Assembly: GCA_016202545.1 (NCBI GenBank)
Contig: JACQON010000032.1
Location: forward strand, 1-37,452
Reading direction: 5' to 3'
From: Chloroflexota bacterium
Lineage (GTDB): Bacteria; Chloroflexota; Dehalococcoidia; Dehalococcoidales; JACQON01
DNA: 37,452 bases
Position 1 is the stretch's first letter, and the number at the start of each line of letters is the position of its first letter. Under the pieces are notes generated by a model. The model was not told the DNA's origin and ran no database searches. It worked only from the letters and a program-made list of their open reading frames with translations. Below are positions 23,902 to 32,555 of the stretch, in pieces. Made by a program: the position numbers and the translations under genes.

Positions 23902-24672
23902 TTGAAGATAAAAAGTCTGGCGCTGGTTCTCGCCTTTGCCCTCGGCTTTCTCTTGTCGCCGACCCCGGCATATGCCATGCATATTGCTGAAGGAATTTTG
24001 CCGGCGAAGTGGGCGGCGGCGTGGTACCTGGTAGCCGCACCCTTCATGGTCACGGGCATGCTGGTCATCAAGCGCAGGACGAGGCAGAGAAAGGGCCTGC
24101 TGCCCCTGTTCGGCCTGGCTGGCGCTGCCGTGTTCCTGATTTCGGTTTTCCCTATACCGGTGCCGATTTCGGGGACTACCTCTCACCCTGTCGGCACCCC
24201 TCTGGCCGCCATGCTGGTCGGGCCAGCCATCAGCACTGTCCTGGGGGCAATAGCTCTTCTTATCCAGGCCCTTTTCCTGGCGCACGGCGGGCTGACTACT
24301 TGGGGGGCCAATATACTGTCCATGGCCGTGGCCGGTTCCTTCGTCGGCTTCGGCGTGTTTGTACTGCTGAGGAGGTTCGATGCCCCGATAGCTGCGGCTG
24401 CTTTCACCGCCGGGATTCTCGGTGACTGGGCGACCTATGCCGTCACCTCTTTCGAGTTGGCCTCGGCGTTGCATGGCACCGGCTCGCTGTGGGGCATGTT
24501 TGGCGCCATCGCCCTGGCATTCGCCCCGACCCAGTTGCCCCTGGGGATTCTGGAGGGGATATTTACCGCTTCGGTGACGATGGTCGTATTTCAGCGCCGG
24601 CCTGAGCTATTGGTTCACGCAGTACCCCGGACCATGAAGGCGGGGGTCAATGCTGTAAAAGAGGTCGGCTGA
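23902..24672 (+). CDS. cbiM: CbiM, cobalt ECF transporter substrate-capture component
   Basis: A membrane protein of 256 residues that captures Co2+ for the CbiMNQO ECF transporter. It begins with a signal peptide (residues 1-25, ending AYA) followed by MHIAEGILPAKWAA. Cleavage would expose the Met-His N-terminus known to coordinate the metal in CbiM/NikM proteins. A further metal-site histidine is in SGTTSHPVGTPLAAMLVGP. Six or seven hydrophobic helices follow. The start is TTG at 23902, three bases after cbtA, and the only one that keeps the whole signal peptide. The stop shares one base with the next gene (TGATG). Confidence 0.93.
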   Translation: MKIKSLALVLAFALGFLLSPTPAYAMHIAEGILPAKWAAAWYLVAAPFMVTGMLVIKRRTRQRKGLLPLFGLAGAAVFLISVFPIPVPISGTTSHPVGTPLAAMLVGPAISTVLGAIALLIQALFLAHGGLTTWGANILSMAVAGSFVGFGVFVLLRRFDAPIAAAAFTAGILGDWATYAVTSFELASALHGTGSLWGMFGAIALAFAPTQLPLGILEGIFTASVTMVVFQRRPELLVHAVPRTMKAGVNAVKEVG

Positions 24673-25214
24673 TGAAAAGACCGGCCAGGGTCATTGCGAG
24701 CAGTGTGGCCGTGGTGATTCTGGTCCTGGCCATCGTCGGCTCGGTGGCCCTTTCAGGGAACAAGGCCGTCAGGCAAAAGGGACTGTGGAGTGATGCTACC
24801 GATGTTCTCTCGGGGCAGGCAGCCGGGCAGGCTGGCAGAGAGGCTAGGAAGCCATTTATCGACACGGAACAGGGCAACATGCTGGTCTTTTTCTTCGCCC
24901 TCAGTGGAGTCGCTGCTGGCTTCATCATCGGCTACAACAGCAGGCGGCTCTTGGGCGCTAAATCTCGGGACGGCGACCGGGCAATGCCAAAGATGTTCGT
25001 CTCCGGCGTTGCGGGCGTGGCCGTATGCCTGGCGCTTGCCGGGGTACACGCGTTTTCCAGGCCGCTCGTCGACCCCGCCCTGGGCGACGTGGCGCTGTTC
25101 GCTTCTGCGGTATTCGGCGCAGCCAGCGGGTTTATTGCCGGCTATGGGCTGAGAGGATGCAGAAGAACAGCCGCCGGCGCAATCGAGTTTCGGAGGCGGC
25201 AGTTGCAGCCATGA
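24672..25214 (+). CDS. CbiN-like component of the cobalt transporter, extended form
   Basis: A 180-residue membrane protein in the position of cbiN between cbiM and cbiQ. It has an N-terminal helix (9-27), a polar extracytoplasmic-type stretch, then KPFIDTEQGNMLVFFFALSG leading into a helix ending IIGY, which resembles the SGEIES-LLFALQ-GYxxG end of CbiN. Unlike the usual 90-110-residue CbiN it continues with two more helices (about 107-127 and 138-160) and a basic tail. It may be a CbiN variant or a substitute; no exact family is recognised. Its TGA overlaps the cbiQ ATG by four bases, so it belongs to the transporter unit. Confidence 0.65.
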   Translation: MKRPARVIASSVAVVILVLAIVGSVALSGNKAVRQKGLWSDATDVLSGQAAGQAGREARKPFIDTEQGNMLVFFFALSGVAAGFIIGYNSRRLLGAKSRDGDRAMPKMFVSGVAGVAVCLALAGVHAFSRPLVDPALGDVALFASAVFGAASGFIAGYGLRGCRRTAAGAIEFRRRQLQP

Positions 25215-25993
25215 CTCACAAGGGAGAAATCTTCTCCGACGTCTTCGCTCAGAAGGACAACTTCGTCACCAGGATAGAGGCGCGGGTCAAGATGGGCTTT
25301 ACCGCCATTGCCCTGGTCATCAACCTGCTGTCGCCGACCATCTACGCCTCTGTGGGCATCGCCGCCTTCTGCTTTGCCCTCTTGCTGGCTGTCAAGGCGC
25401 CGCCAAGACTGCTGCTGCTCAGGATGGCCATGCCCCTGGTCATGGCGGCGGTGGTGCTGGTCACCCAGGTATTCTTCTACGGCGTTACTCCTTTATTCGC
25501 CATTCCCGTTTGGGGATGGCGTCTGGCGGGCTACGAGGAGGGGCTTGCCCGCGGCGTGCTCATAATGGGCCGCGTGATTGCCGGCGTAGCGCTAATCTTG
25601 TTCCTGAGCATGTCCACGCCGGTCAGCAAGCTGCTCCTGGCGGCGAAGTGGTTCAGGGTGCCGCAGACTTTTATCGGTCTGGCGCTCCTGGTGTACCGCT
25701 ATATCTTCGTCCTTATCGAGGAAGCTGCTGCCATAAAAGACGCCCAGAAGGTGCGCCTGGGCTACCGCGACTGGCATCAAAGCATGCGCTCTCTCGGCGT
25801 GCTGGGCGGCAGTTTATTTTTCCGCGCCTATGACCGGGCGGACAGGGTCTTTGAGGCCATGCTGGCCCGGGGCTATAGCGGCGGCATGGCAGTCCGCTGC
25901 CAGGTCAGATGGGGTGGCCGGGACTTCGCGGCCGCCTTTGGCCTGGGTGCGATGCTGGCGGTCTTTTACCTGATGGGACAGCTCAGATGGTGA
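25211..25993 (+). CDS. cbiQ: CbiQ, ECF transporter transmembrane (T) component
   Basis: A membrane coupling protein of 260 residues linking CbiM to the ATPase CbiO. It has an N-terminal helix pair after FVTRIEARVKMGFTAI, five to six transmembrane segments, and the cytoplasmic coupling motifs of EcfT proteins: AAAIKDAQKVRLGYRDW and VFEAMLARGYSGGM near the end. The start at ATG 25211 forms a four-base ATGA overlap with the upstream gene. A longer frame from 25025 would run through most of that gene. The 3' end overlaps cbiO. Confidence 0.92.
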   Translation: MTHKGEIFSDVFAQKDNFVTRIEARVKMGFTAIALVINLLSPTIYASVGIAAFCFALLLAVKAPPRLLLLRMAMPLVMAAVVLVTQVFFYGVTPLFAIPVWGWRLAGYEEGLARGVLIMGRVIAGVALILFLSMSTPVSKLLLAAKWFRVPQTFIGLALLVYRYIFVLIEEAAAIKDAQKVRLGYRDWHQSMRSLGVLGGSLFFRAYDRADRVFEAMLARGYSGGMAVRCQVRWGGRDFAAAFGLGAMLAVFYLMGQLRW

Positions 25994-26868
25994 TAGCAGC
26001 CGAAGCCCTGTCATTCAGCTATCCCGATGGCACTCATGCTCTGGCCGAGGTCAGCCTGGAGGTGAGGAAGGGCGAGTTTCTGGCCTTGATGGGCGCTAAC
26101 GGCTGCGGCAAGACCACCCTGCTGAAGCACTTCATCGGGCTGCTGAAACCATCATCGGGGCGGGTCCTTCTGGACGGGAAGGAACTGCGGCGCTTCGAAG
26201 ACAGGGAAATCTTCAGGCGGATAGGCATGGTCTTTCAGGACCCTAACGACCAGCTCTTTGCCGCCACCGTGGAGCATGACGTTGCCTTTGGCGCAGTGAA
26301 CCTGGGGTTGACGGAGGATGAAGTTGCCGCCCGGACTGGTGAGGCACTGAGGCTGGTGGGTGCCGGTGAGCTGGGTGACAAAGCTATCCACGCCCTGAGT
26401 TTCGGGCAGAAAAGGCGCGTTGCCATTGCCGGAGTGCTGGCCATGGAGCCGGAGGTAATACTGCTGGACGAGCCTACCAGCGGCCTCGACCCGCGCGGGA
26501 CAAGCTCGATTATGCACCTTCTCAGAAAGCTGAACCGGGAGAGGGCAATCACCATGGTTGTGGCTACCCACGATGTCGAGCTGGTGCCTCTATTTTGCGA
26601 CTGGGTCGCCATCATGAGCCGGGGCAGGATGGTGGGAGAAGAAACGCCGCAGCGGCTCTTCGCCGATACCGCCATGGTCAGGGAAGCCGGATTGAGGCTG
26701 CCGCGGATGGCCCATCTTGCCGAAATCCTGCACAAGGAAGACGGGGTGCGTTTTCCCGCTGTCCCGCTGACCATCGCACAGGCACGGCGGGCGCTATTGA
26801 AGCTTATGGAAGGCCGCCAGGAAAGCGAAGCGGGCGCGTTCTGTCGCGTTGACGGTGAGGAGGGCTAG
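25987..26868 (+). CDS. cbiO: CbiO, ECF cobalt transporter ATPase
   Basis: The ABC ATPase energising cobalt import, 293 residues. Walker A is GANGCGKTT (36-44), the Q-loop VFQDPNDQLFA follows at 82-92, the ABC signature is LSFGQKRR (137-144), and Walker B is VILLDEPTSGLD (157-168), with a switch histidine in VATHDVEL. The tail after about 220 is typical of CbiO. The ATG at 25987 overlaps the end of cbiQ by seven bases; GTG 25990 would give the usual four-base overlap. Confidence 0.95.
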   Translation: MVIAAEALSFSYPDGTHALAEVSLEVRKGEFLALMGANGCGKTTLLKHFIGLLKPSSGRVLLDGKELRRFEDREIFRRIGMVFQDPNDQLFAATVEHDVAFGAVNLGLTEDEVAARTGEALRLVGAGELGDKAIHALSFGQKRRVAIAGVLAMEPEVILLDEPTSGLDPRGTSSIMHLLRKLNRERAITMVVATHDVELVPLFCDWVAIMSRGRMVGEETPQRLFADTAMVREAGLRLPRMAHLAEILHKEDGVRFPAVPLTIAQARRALLKLMEGRQESEAGAFCRVDGEEG

Positions 26869-26871
26869 CGC

Positions 26872-27972
26872 ATGACCGGCGGGAAGGGGGATAAGGCGCT
26901 GCGTTCCGGCTATACCACCGGGGCTTGCGCCGCTGCCGCTGCCAAGGCGGCCATGCTGGCGCTGCTCGGCCAGCGGACGGTAGAGCGGGTGGACATCAGC
27001 TTGCCCCATAACGGCGACCGCGCCAGCTTCCGGATTGAAAAATGCACCTTCACTGAGATACGGGCATCGTGCTCGGTGATAAAAGACGCCGGGGACGACC
27101 CTGATGTCACCGACAAGGCTGAGATATGGGCTGTGGTTTCCTGGACAGGCAGGCCGGGCATTGAAATCGCTGGGGGTAGGGGGGTTGGCGTGGTGACCAA
27201 GCCGGGGCTGGAAATACCGGCCGGCATGCCGGCCATTAACCCGGTGCCGCGGCGGATGATAGCCCGCTCGGTGGCGGAAGCGGCCGGAAACAGGCTCGAC
27301 ACCGGGGGAGTCCGGGTCATTATCTCGGTGACGAAAGGCGAGGCGCTGGCCAGGAGAACCCTGAACCCCCGCCTGGGGATAATCGGGGGCATTTCTATCC
27401 TGGGCACGACCGGCATTGTCATTCCCTATTCCGTCGAGGCCTACACCGCCTGCATCTCGCAGGCGCTGGATGTCGCCGCAGCCTGCGGCTGCCGCGAGGT
27501 GGTGCTCACCACAGGCCGGCGGAGCGAGAAGTTTGCCCAGGTGGAGCTGGCGGCGCTGGCCGAGGAGTGCTTCATCCAGGCGGGAGATTTCATCGGCTAT
27601 TCCCTGGGCGAATGCGTCAGCCGAGGCGTAGCCAGAGTGTTCGTCTGGGGCATGATAGGTAAGATAAGCAAGCTCGCCGCCGGGCATCTCTACACCAATG
27701 TCAGTGAATCGAGTGTGGACATCGGCCTTCTGGTCGAGGTGGCCAAAAGCTGCGGCGCTCCCGATGGCACGGTCGAGGCCCTGCGCGGCGCGGTTACCGC
27801 CAACCACTTCCGCAGGATGTTGCCGCCGGAATATGTAAAGGAGTTTTGCGATAATCTCTGCCTGCTGGCGGCGAGGCAATGCCGGGACGGCGCTGGAGGC
27901 AGGCTTGAGGTGGAGTGCGTCATGACCGGCCCTAACGGCGCTATTATGGGGAGGGCTGATGCCAGGGATTAA
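26872..27972 (+). CDS. cbiD: Cobalt-precorrin-5B C1-methyltransferase
   Basis: Methylates C1 of the ring in the anaerobic pathway. The 366-residue product opens with the diagnostic LRSGYTTGACAAAAAKAA. It continues with GVGVVTKPGLEIPAGMPAINPVPR, an ISVTKGEALARRTLNPRLGI segment and GGISILGTTGIVIP, all typical of CbiD, which has no similarity to the other SAM methyltransferases of the pathway. AGGAGGG lies ten bases before ATG 26872, just after the cbiO stop. It overlaps the next gene by 14 bases. Confidence 0.96.
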   Translation: MTGGKGDKALRSGYTTGACAAAAAKAAMLALLGQRTVERVDISLPHNGDRASFRIEKCTFTEIRASCSVIKDAGDDPDVTDKAEIWAVVSWTGRPGIEIAGGRGVGVVTKPGLEIPAGMPAINPVPRRMIARSVAEAAGNRLDTGGVRVIISVTKGEALARRTLNPRLGIIGGISILGTTGIVIPYSVEAYTACISQALDVAAACGCREVVLTTGRRSEKFAQVELAALAEECFIQAGDFIGYSLGECVSRGVARVFVWGMIGKISKLAAGHLYTNVSESSVDIGLLVEVAKSCGAPDGTVEALRGAVTANHFRRMLPPEYVKEFCDNLCLLAARQCRDGAGGRLEVECVMTGPNGAIMGRADARD

Positions 27973-29200
27973 GGTGCATATCATTGGCGTTGCCCCGTGC
28001 GGCGCTGCCAGCCTCACTCCCGAAGCGTACCGGCTGGTGCAGCAGGCCGACGTGGTCTTGGGAGGGGCGCGGTTGCTGGACATGTTCCCTTCCGTAGCCG
28101 GGGAGAAGGTCGCCATCAGGAATAACCTGGACGAGGTAGCCGATTTAATCCGCAGGGACTTCAAGCGCAAGCGGGTGGTAGTCCTGGCTTCAGGAGACCC
28201 CGGTTTTTACGGGATAGCCGGATACCTGACGGACAAGCTGGGCAGGGAGCTATTTGACATAACGCCTAACATAAGCGCCATGCAGCTCGCCTTTGCCCGC
28301 ATCAAGGAAAGCTGGGATGATGCCGCCCTGGCCAGCGTCCATTCCCGGCCCATTGAAGATATACTGAGCATAGTGCGCTCCAACCGCAAGGTCGGGCTTT
28401 TTACCGACGATACGCACAGCCCAGGAGAAATCGCCCGCTTCCTCCAGGAGCAGGGCGTGGAGAACTGCCGGGCGTATATCTGCCAGGACCTGGGCAGCGA
28501 CCGGGAGGACATCCTGGCCACAGACCTCTACAGCCTGAAGGATATGGAGTTCTCCCCGCTCAATATCATGATACTGGTCAAAGACAACAGGTCAAAGGAC
28601 ATGCCGGCTGGGCGGTATTTCGGGATTCCTGATGACGAATTTCAACGGCAGCGGGACGGACTTATCACCAAGCTTGAGGTCAGGGCGGTCAGCCTGGCCA
28701 GGATGCGCCTCAAAGAAGATAGCGTGGTGTGGGACGTCGGCGCTGGCTCAGGCGCCATGTCCATTGAAGCCGCTGCCCTGGTCCGGAAGGGGAGCATCTT
28801 CGCCATAGAAAAGGACGCCCGGGCGGCGGCTGACATCGCAGAGAACATCCGCAGGTTCGGCGCCGGTAACGTCATCGTGGTTCGGGCACTGGCTCCGAGC
28901 GGGCTTGATGGCTTGCCTGACCCCGGGGCGATTTTCGTTGGCGGCAGCGGCGGGCGCCTGGCCGATATTCTGCAGGTCGGCTGTCACCGGCTGAGAACGG
29001 GGGGGCGAGTGGTGGTCAATGCGGCCACGCTGGAGACCTTGCAGGCGGCGTCAGCGGGCTTAAAGGCGAACGGGTTCGCCGTTGAAGTGACCCTGGTTAA
29101 CGCGGCCCGCAGCAAAGATATTTCCGGCCTTACTCGTTTTCAGGCCATGAACCCGGTATTTATCATCGCCGGCTGGCGGGAAGGGGAGCAGGCGGAATGA
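27959..29200 (+). CDS. cbiET: Cobalt-precorrin-7 C5-methyltransferase / C15-methyltransferase (decarboxylating) fusion
   Basis: A bifunctional CobL-like protein of 413 residues. Residues 1 to about 205 are CbiE, with KVHIIGVAPCGAASLTPEA at the N-terminus, the LASGDPGFYGIAGYL loop and a C5-methyltransferase fold. From about 215 to the end is CbiT, with the SAM motif VVWDVGAGSGAMSIEAA and IFVGGSGGRLADIL; it methylates C15 and removes the C12 acetate carboxyl. The fusion is common (CobL). One oddity is the sequence VAPCG in place of the usual GxGxGDPxL stretch at the N-terminus, normal for CbiE. The ATG overlaps cbiD by 14 bases, and the stop overlaps cbiL by four. Confidence 0.95.
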   Translation: MPGIKVHIIGVAPCGAASLTPEAYRLVQQADVVLGGARLLDMFPSVAGEKVAIRNNLDEVADLIRRDFKRKRVVVLASGDPGFYGIAGYLTDKLGRELFDITPNISAMQLAFARIKESWDDAALASVHSRPIEDILSIVRSNRKVGLFTDDTHSPGEIARFLQEQGVENCRAYICQDLGSDREDILATDLYSLKDMEFSPLNIMILVKDNRSKDMPAGRYFGIPDDEFQRQRDGLITKLEVRAVSLARMRLKEDSVVWDVGAGSGAMSIEAAALVRKGSIFAIEKDARAAADIAENIRRFGAGNVIVVRALAPSGLDGLPDPGAIFVGGSGGRLADILQVGCHRLRTGGRVVVNAATLETLQAASAGLKANGFAVEVTLVNAARSKDISGLTRFQAMNPVFIIAGWREGEQAE

Positions 29201-29919
29201 AACCGGGAAAGGAAGAAGTCGGCCGTCTCTACGGAGTCGGGGTAGGGCCTGGCGACCCCGAGCTTCTCACCCTGCGGGCATATCGCATTTTGTCCCGCGT
29301 GCCGGTTATCTTCGCCCCGCAGAAGGACGATAACAGCGATAGCTTCGCCCGGTCCATTATCGCCGGTGTGCTGGAAAACTCGGAAGAAAGGGTGATTGGA
29401 CTGGTCTTTCCCATGCTCAGAGATGAGAGCCGGCTGACCGGCTCCTGGCATAAGGCAGCCGAAAGCATCTGGGAGCACCTGAAAAGGGGAGAGGACTGCG
29501 CCCTGGTCAATGTGGGTGACCCGCTCCTTTACGGGACGTTTATCCACGTCCTTGAGGCGCTCAGAAAGAGCCACCCGGAGGTGCGGATTGAGGTCGTCCC
29601 CGGAGTTTCGTCCATCAATGCCGCCGCCGCCAGAGCGGTGCTCCCCCTGGCCATCAACGATGAGCGAATCGCCATAATATCGCGTATTGACCAGGACGAG
29701 GCCGTCAGAGAGACGCTCAGGAATTTCGATACGGTGGTCTTTATGAAGCTGCAGGGCATGTTCGACCGGCTGCTGGCCATCCTTGAACAGATGAACCTGG
29801 TGGAGAAGTGCGTTTATGTCCGGAGATGCACCACACAGGATGAGGAGATAGTCAGAGACATAACCAGTCTGAAGGGAAAGAAGCTGGACTATTTCTCGCT
29901 TCTCATCGTGCGGAGGTAA
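29197..29919 (+). CDS. cbiL: Cobalt-precorrin-2 C20-methyltransferase
   Basis: SAM-dependent tetrapyrrole methylase acting right after cobalt insertion. The 240 residues have the class signature LYGVGVGPGDPELLTLRAY near the N-terminus, VNVGDPLLYGTFIHVLEAL, and EVVPGVSSINAAAARAVLPL. The LYGVGVGPGDPELLTLRA plus FAPQK start is specific to CbiL/CobI. ATGA overlap with cbiET; cbiF follows four bases after the stop. Confidence 0.95.
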   Translation: MKPGKEEVGRLYGVGVGPGDPELLTLRAYRILSRVPVIFAPQKDDNSDSFARSIIAGVLENSEERVIGLVFPMLRDESRLTGSWHKAAESIWEHLKRGEDCALVNVGDPLLYGTFIHVLEALRKSHPEVRIEVVPGVSSINAAAARAVLPLAINDERIAIISRIDQDEAVRETLRNFDTVVFMKLQGMFDRLLAILEQMNLVEKCVYVRRCTTQDEEIVRDITSLKGKKLDYFSLLIVRR

Positions 29920-29923
29920 CAAG

Positions 29924-30685
29924 ATGGCCCAGGTGTACTTTATCGGCGCTGGCCCGGGCGACCCTGAGCTGCTGACCGTCAGGGGGAGAAGGCTCATCGA
30001 GCAGGCGGATGTCATCATCTACGCTGATTCCCTGGTAAACCCCGAGGTCTGCGCCTGCGCCAAAGAGGGCGCCGAGGTCTATCGCAGCTCGTCGCTCTCC
30101 CTGGAACAGATAAGCGGGCTGATAATAGAGGCGGTCAAGCAGGGAAAGGTGGTAGCTCGCCTGCAAAGCGGCGACCCTGGCCTGTACGGGGCTATCCAGG
30201 AGCAGATGGCAGTCCTGGATGAGAAAGGAATAGAGTACCAGGTCGTGCCCGGAGTAAGCTCTCTATTCGCGGCTGCTGCCTCCTTGAAGACGGAGCTTAC
30301 CGTACCCCGGCTTTCCCAGACGGTGGTCATCACCCGGATGGAGGGCAGGACGCCGGTGCCTTCCTCCGAGAGCCTGAGAAGCCTGGCGGCGCACCGGTCA
30401 ACCATGGCTGTTTTCCTGAGCGCTTCCCTGATAGAAGAGGTGGTGGCCGAGCTGCTGGAAGGGGGCTATCCTCCCGAAACCCCGGCGGCTGTCGTCTACA
30501 GGGCTAGCTGGGAAGATGAGATGGTGGTGCGGGCCGGATTGAAGGATTTAGCGCAGCGAGTGAAGGCGCTGGGTATCAAGAGGCAGGCGTTAATCCTGGT
30601 GGGCGACTTCCTGGATTCAAAGGGCAAAAGCGCGCCTTCCCGGCTCTATGATAGAGGGTTCAAGCATGAGTTCCGGTCGTCCTGA
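29924..30685 (+). CDS. cbiF: Cobalt-precorrin-4 C11-methyltransferase
   Basis: SAM-dependent methylase of the CbiF/CobM class, 253 residues. It has VYFIGAGPGDPELLTVRG at the N-terminus, IIYADSLVNPEVC, then ARLQSGDPGLYGAIQEQM and VPGVSSLFAAAASLKTELTVP; the ADSLVNPE segment separates CbiF from CbiL and CbiH. GGAGG lies about six bases before ATG 29924. The tail past residue 240 may overlap the next gene by up to 38 bases, depending on that gene's start. Confidence 0.95.
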   Translation: MAQVYFIGAGPGDPELLTVRGRRLIEQADVIIYADSLVNPEVCACAKEGAEVYRSSSLSLEQISGLIIEAVKQGKVVARLQSGDPGLYGAIQEQMAVLDEKGIEYQVVPGVSSLFAAAASLKTELTVPRLSQTVVITRMEGRTPVPSSESLRSLAAHRSTMAVFLSASLIEEVVAELLEGGYPPETPAAVVYRASWEDEMVVRAGLKDLAQRVKALGIKRQALILVGDFLDSKGKSAPSRLYDRGFKHEFRSS

Positions 30686-32555
30686 TAGTATGGCCATCGT
30701 TGCCATAACCAGAAACGGCGTGGAGCTGGGGCGGCGCCTGGGGCAGCTCTTTCCCGGCAGCCACCTGTACCTGCCGCAGAAGTTTTCCCCGCTGCCGAAG
30801 ATGGATGAGCATGCCTTCCCGCCGCCGGCCAAAAATGCGGTCATGGACGTCTTCGCCCGCTACCGGCGGCTGGTGCTTATCATGGCGGTGGGTGCCGCCG
30901 TACGCCTGTTAGCTTCACAGGTCGGAGACAAGCGCAACGACCCCGGAGTGGTGGTGGTTGATGAGGCGGGTAAGTTTGCCGTCAGCCTGCTTTCCGGGCA
31001 TTCGGGCGGCGCCAACCGGTTGGCCGCAGAAATAGCGTCACACCTCGGCGCCCAGCCGGTCATCACCACCGCTTCCGATGTCAGCCAGATTATCGCCGTA
31101 GACCTCCTGGGCGATGAGTTCGGCTGGGAGCTTGATGACGGCAGCCATGTCACCGCGGTCAGCGCCGCTCTGGTCAATGCAGAGCCGGTCGGCGTTTACC
31201 AGGATGCCGGTGACAGCAGCTGGCAGACGCAGGGGAGACTGCCAGCCAGCGCCCGTGTCTTCGCCAGCCTGGAAGCATTGAAGGAGTCCGGCTGCCGGGC
31301 TGCCATCATCATCACCGACCGGGTTTTGGGTGAAGGGCACCGCTTTCCCGGCCCGGCGGTGGTATACCGGCCGAAGAGCCTGGTGGTGGGCATTGGCTGC
31401 AATCGAGGCACGACCGCTGCCTTGATGGAGGAAGCGGTGACGGATGTATTTGGCCAGCAGGGGCTGTCCACCAGGAGCATCAGGAACATAGCCACTATTG
31501 ATGTGAAGAAGGATGAGGCCGGCCTTCTGGAGTTCGCCCGAAAGTACCGCCTGCCGGTAGACTATTTTGACAAGGAAAGCCTGAGCCAGGCGAGCATCCC
31601 TTCCAGCCCATCGGCGGCGAGCCTGAAATATATGGGGACGGCCTCGGTATGCGAGGCGGCAGCGATATTGAGCAGCCGCGCCTCGCTGCTGGCACCAAAA
31701 GCGAGCTATGGCAGAATGGTGACTGTCGCCGTGGCCCGGTTGCCGTTTGACAGCACGCCGAAGAAGGGCAGGCTCTTTGTGGTCGGCATCGGCCCCGGCG
31801 ACCTGGAGCACATGACGCTCAGGGCGAGGGAGGCCGTTCACTTGAGCGAAGCCGTGGTCGGCTATAAGACCTACATCAAGCTGATTGAACCACTGCTCGC
31901 CGGGAAAGAGGTCATCGCCACCGGCATGGGAGGCGAGGTACAGCGGGCCGGGAAAGCTATCAGCCTGGCCGTGCAGGGCAAGACGGTGTCCATAGTTTGC
32001 AGCGGGGATGCCGGCATCTACGGCATGGCCGGGCTGGTGGGTGAAATCGTCCGCCAGACGGGCGACAGGCTGGACATAGAGGTGGTGCCCGGGGTGCCTT
32101 CCCTGGCTGCCACGGCGGCTCTGCTCGGGGCGCCCATCATGAGCGATTTTGCCGTCATCAGCCTCAGCGATTACCTGGTCTCGTGGTCAGACATCGAGCA
32201 AAGGCTGAAGCTGTCGGCACAGGGGGACTTCGTCATCGTTATACATAACCCCAAAAGCAAGAAGCGCCAGCATCAACTGGCCCAGGCGCGGCATATTATC
32301 ATGCAGCACCGTCCGCCCACCACCCCGGTGGGCATTGTCAGCAACGCCTGCCGGAAAAAGCAGCAGGTGGCGATAACCGATTTGGAGCACATGCTGGACC
32401 ATGAAATCGGCATGGATACTACTGTCATCGTCGGCAATTCGCAGACCTTCTCCTTCCGGGACTGGATGGTGACGCCCCGCGGCTACCAGGGAAAGTACGA
32501 CCTGAGCAAGGAGCCTCAAGATGAAGATTCCCAGGCTGGTGATTGCCGGGACTAG
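30666..32555 (+). CDS. cbiG-cbiH: Cobalt-precorrin-5A hydrolase / cobalt-precorrin-3B C17-methyltransferase fusion
   Basis: Two consecutive-pathway enzymes on one 629-residue chain. Residues 1 to about 355 are CbiG, with all three parts: an N-terminal domain (VAITRNGVELGRRLG; VGAAVRLLAS; LLSGHSGGANRLAAEIA), a middle part, and the C-terminal VVGIGCNRGTTAALMEEAV. CbiG opens the ring lactone and releases acetaldehyde. From about 370 to the end is CbiH, the ring-contracting methyltransferase: GRLFVVGIGPGDLEHMTLRA, SGDAGIYGMAGLV and VPGVPSLAATAALLGAP. The start is uncertain. ATG 30666 has GAGGG seven bases upstream; ATG 30690, after the cbiF stop, would also align. The 3' end overlaps cbiA by 35 bases. 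Confidence 0.93.
   Translation: MSSGRPDSMAIVAITRNGVELGRRLGQLFPGSHLYLPQKFSPLPKMDEHAFPPPAKNAVMDVFARYRRLVLIMAVGAAVRLLASQVGDKRNDPGVVVVDEAGKFAVSLLSGHSGGANRLAAEIASHLGAQPVITTASDVSQIIAVDLLGDEFGWELDDGSHVTAVSAALVNAEPVGVYQDAGDSSWQTQGRLPASARVFASLEALKESGCRAAIIITDRVLGEGHRFPGPAVVYRPKSLVVGIGCNRGTTAALMEEAVTDVFGQQGLSTRSIRNIATIDVKKDEAGLLEFARKYRLPVDYFDKESLSQASIPSSPSAASLKYMGTASVCEAAAILSSRASLLAPKASYGRMVTVAVARLPFDSTPKKGRLFVVGIGPGDLEHMTLRAREAVHLSEAVVGYKTYIKLIEPLLAGKEVIATGMGGEVQRAGKAISLAVQGKTVSIVCSGDAGIYGMAGLVGEIVRQTGDRLDIEVVPGVPSLAATAALLGAPIMSDFAVISLSDYLVSWSDIEQRLKLSAQGDFVIVIHNPKSKKRQHQLAQARHIIMQHRPPTTPVGIVSNACRKKQQVAITDLEHMLDHEIGMDTTVIVGNSQTFSFRDWMVTPRGYQGKYDLSKEPQDEDSQAGDCRD

Noticed and set aside
26794-28170. A 458-codon open frame on the minus strand across cbiD
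   Set aside because: It is a shadow of high-GC coding sequence: cbiD on the plus strand has full family motifs, and the antisense product is low in recognisable motifs.
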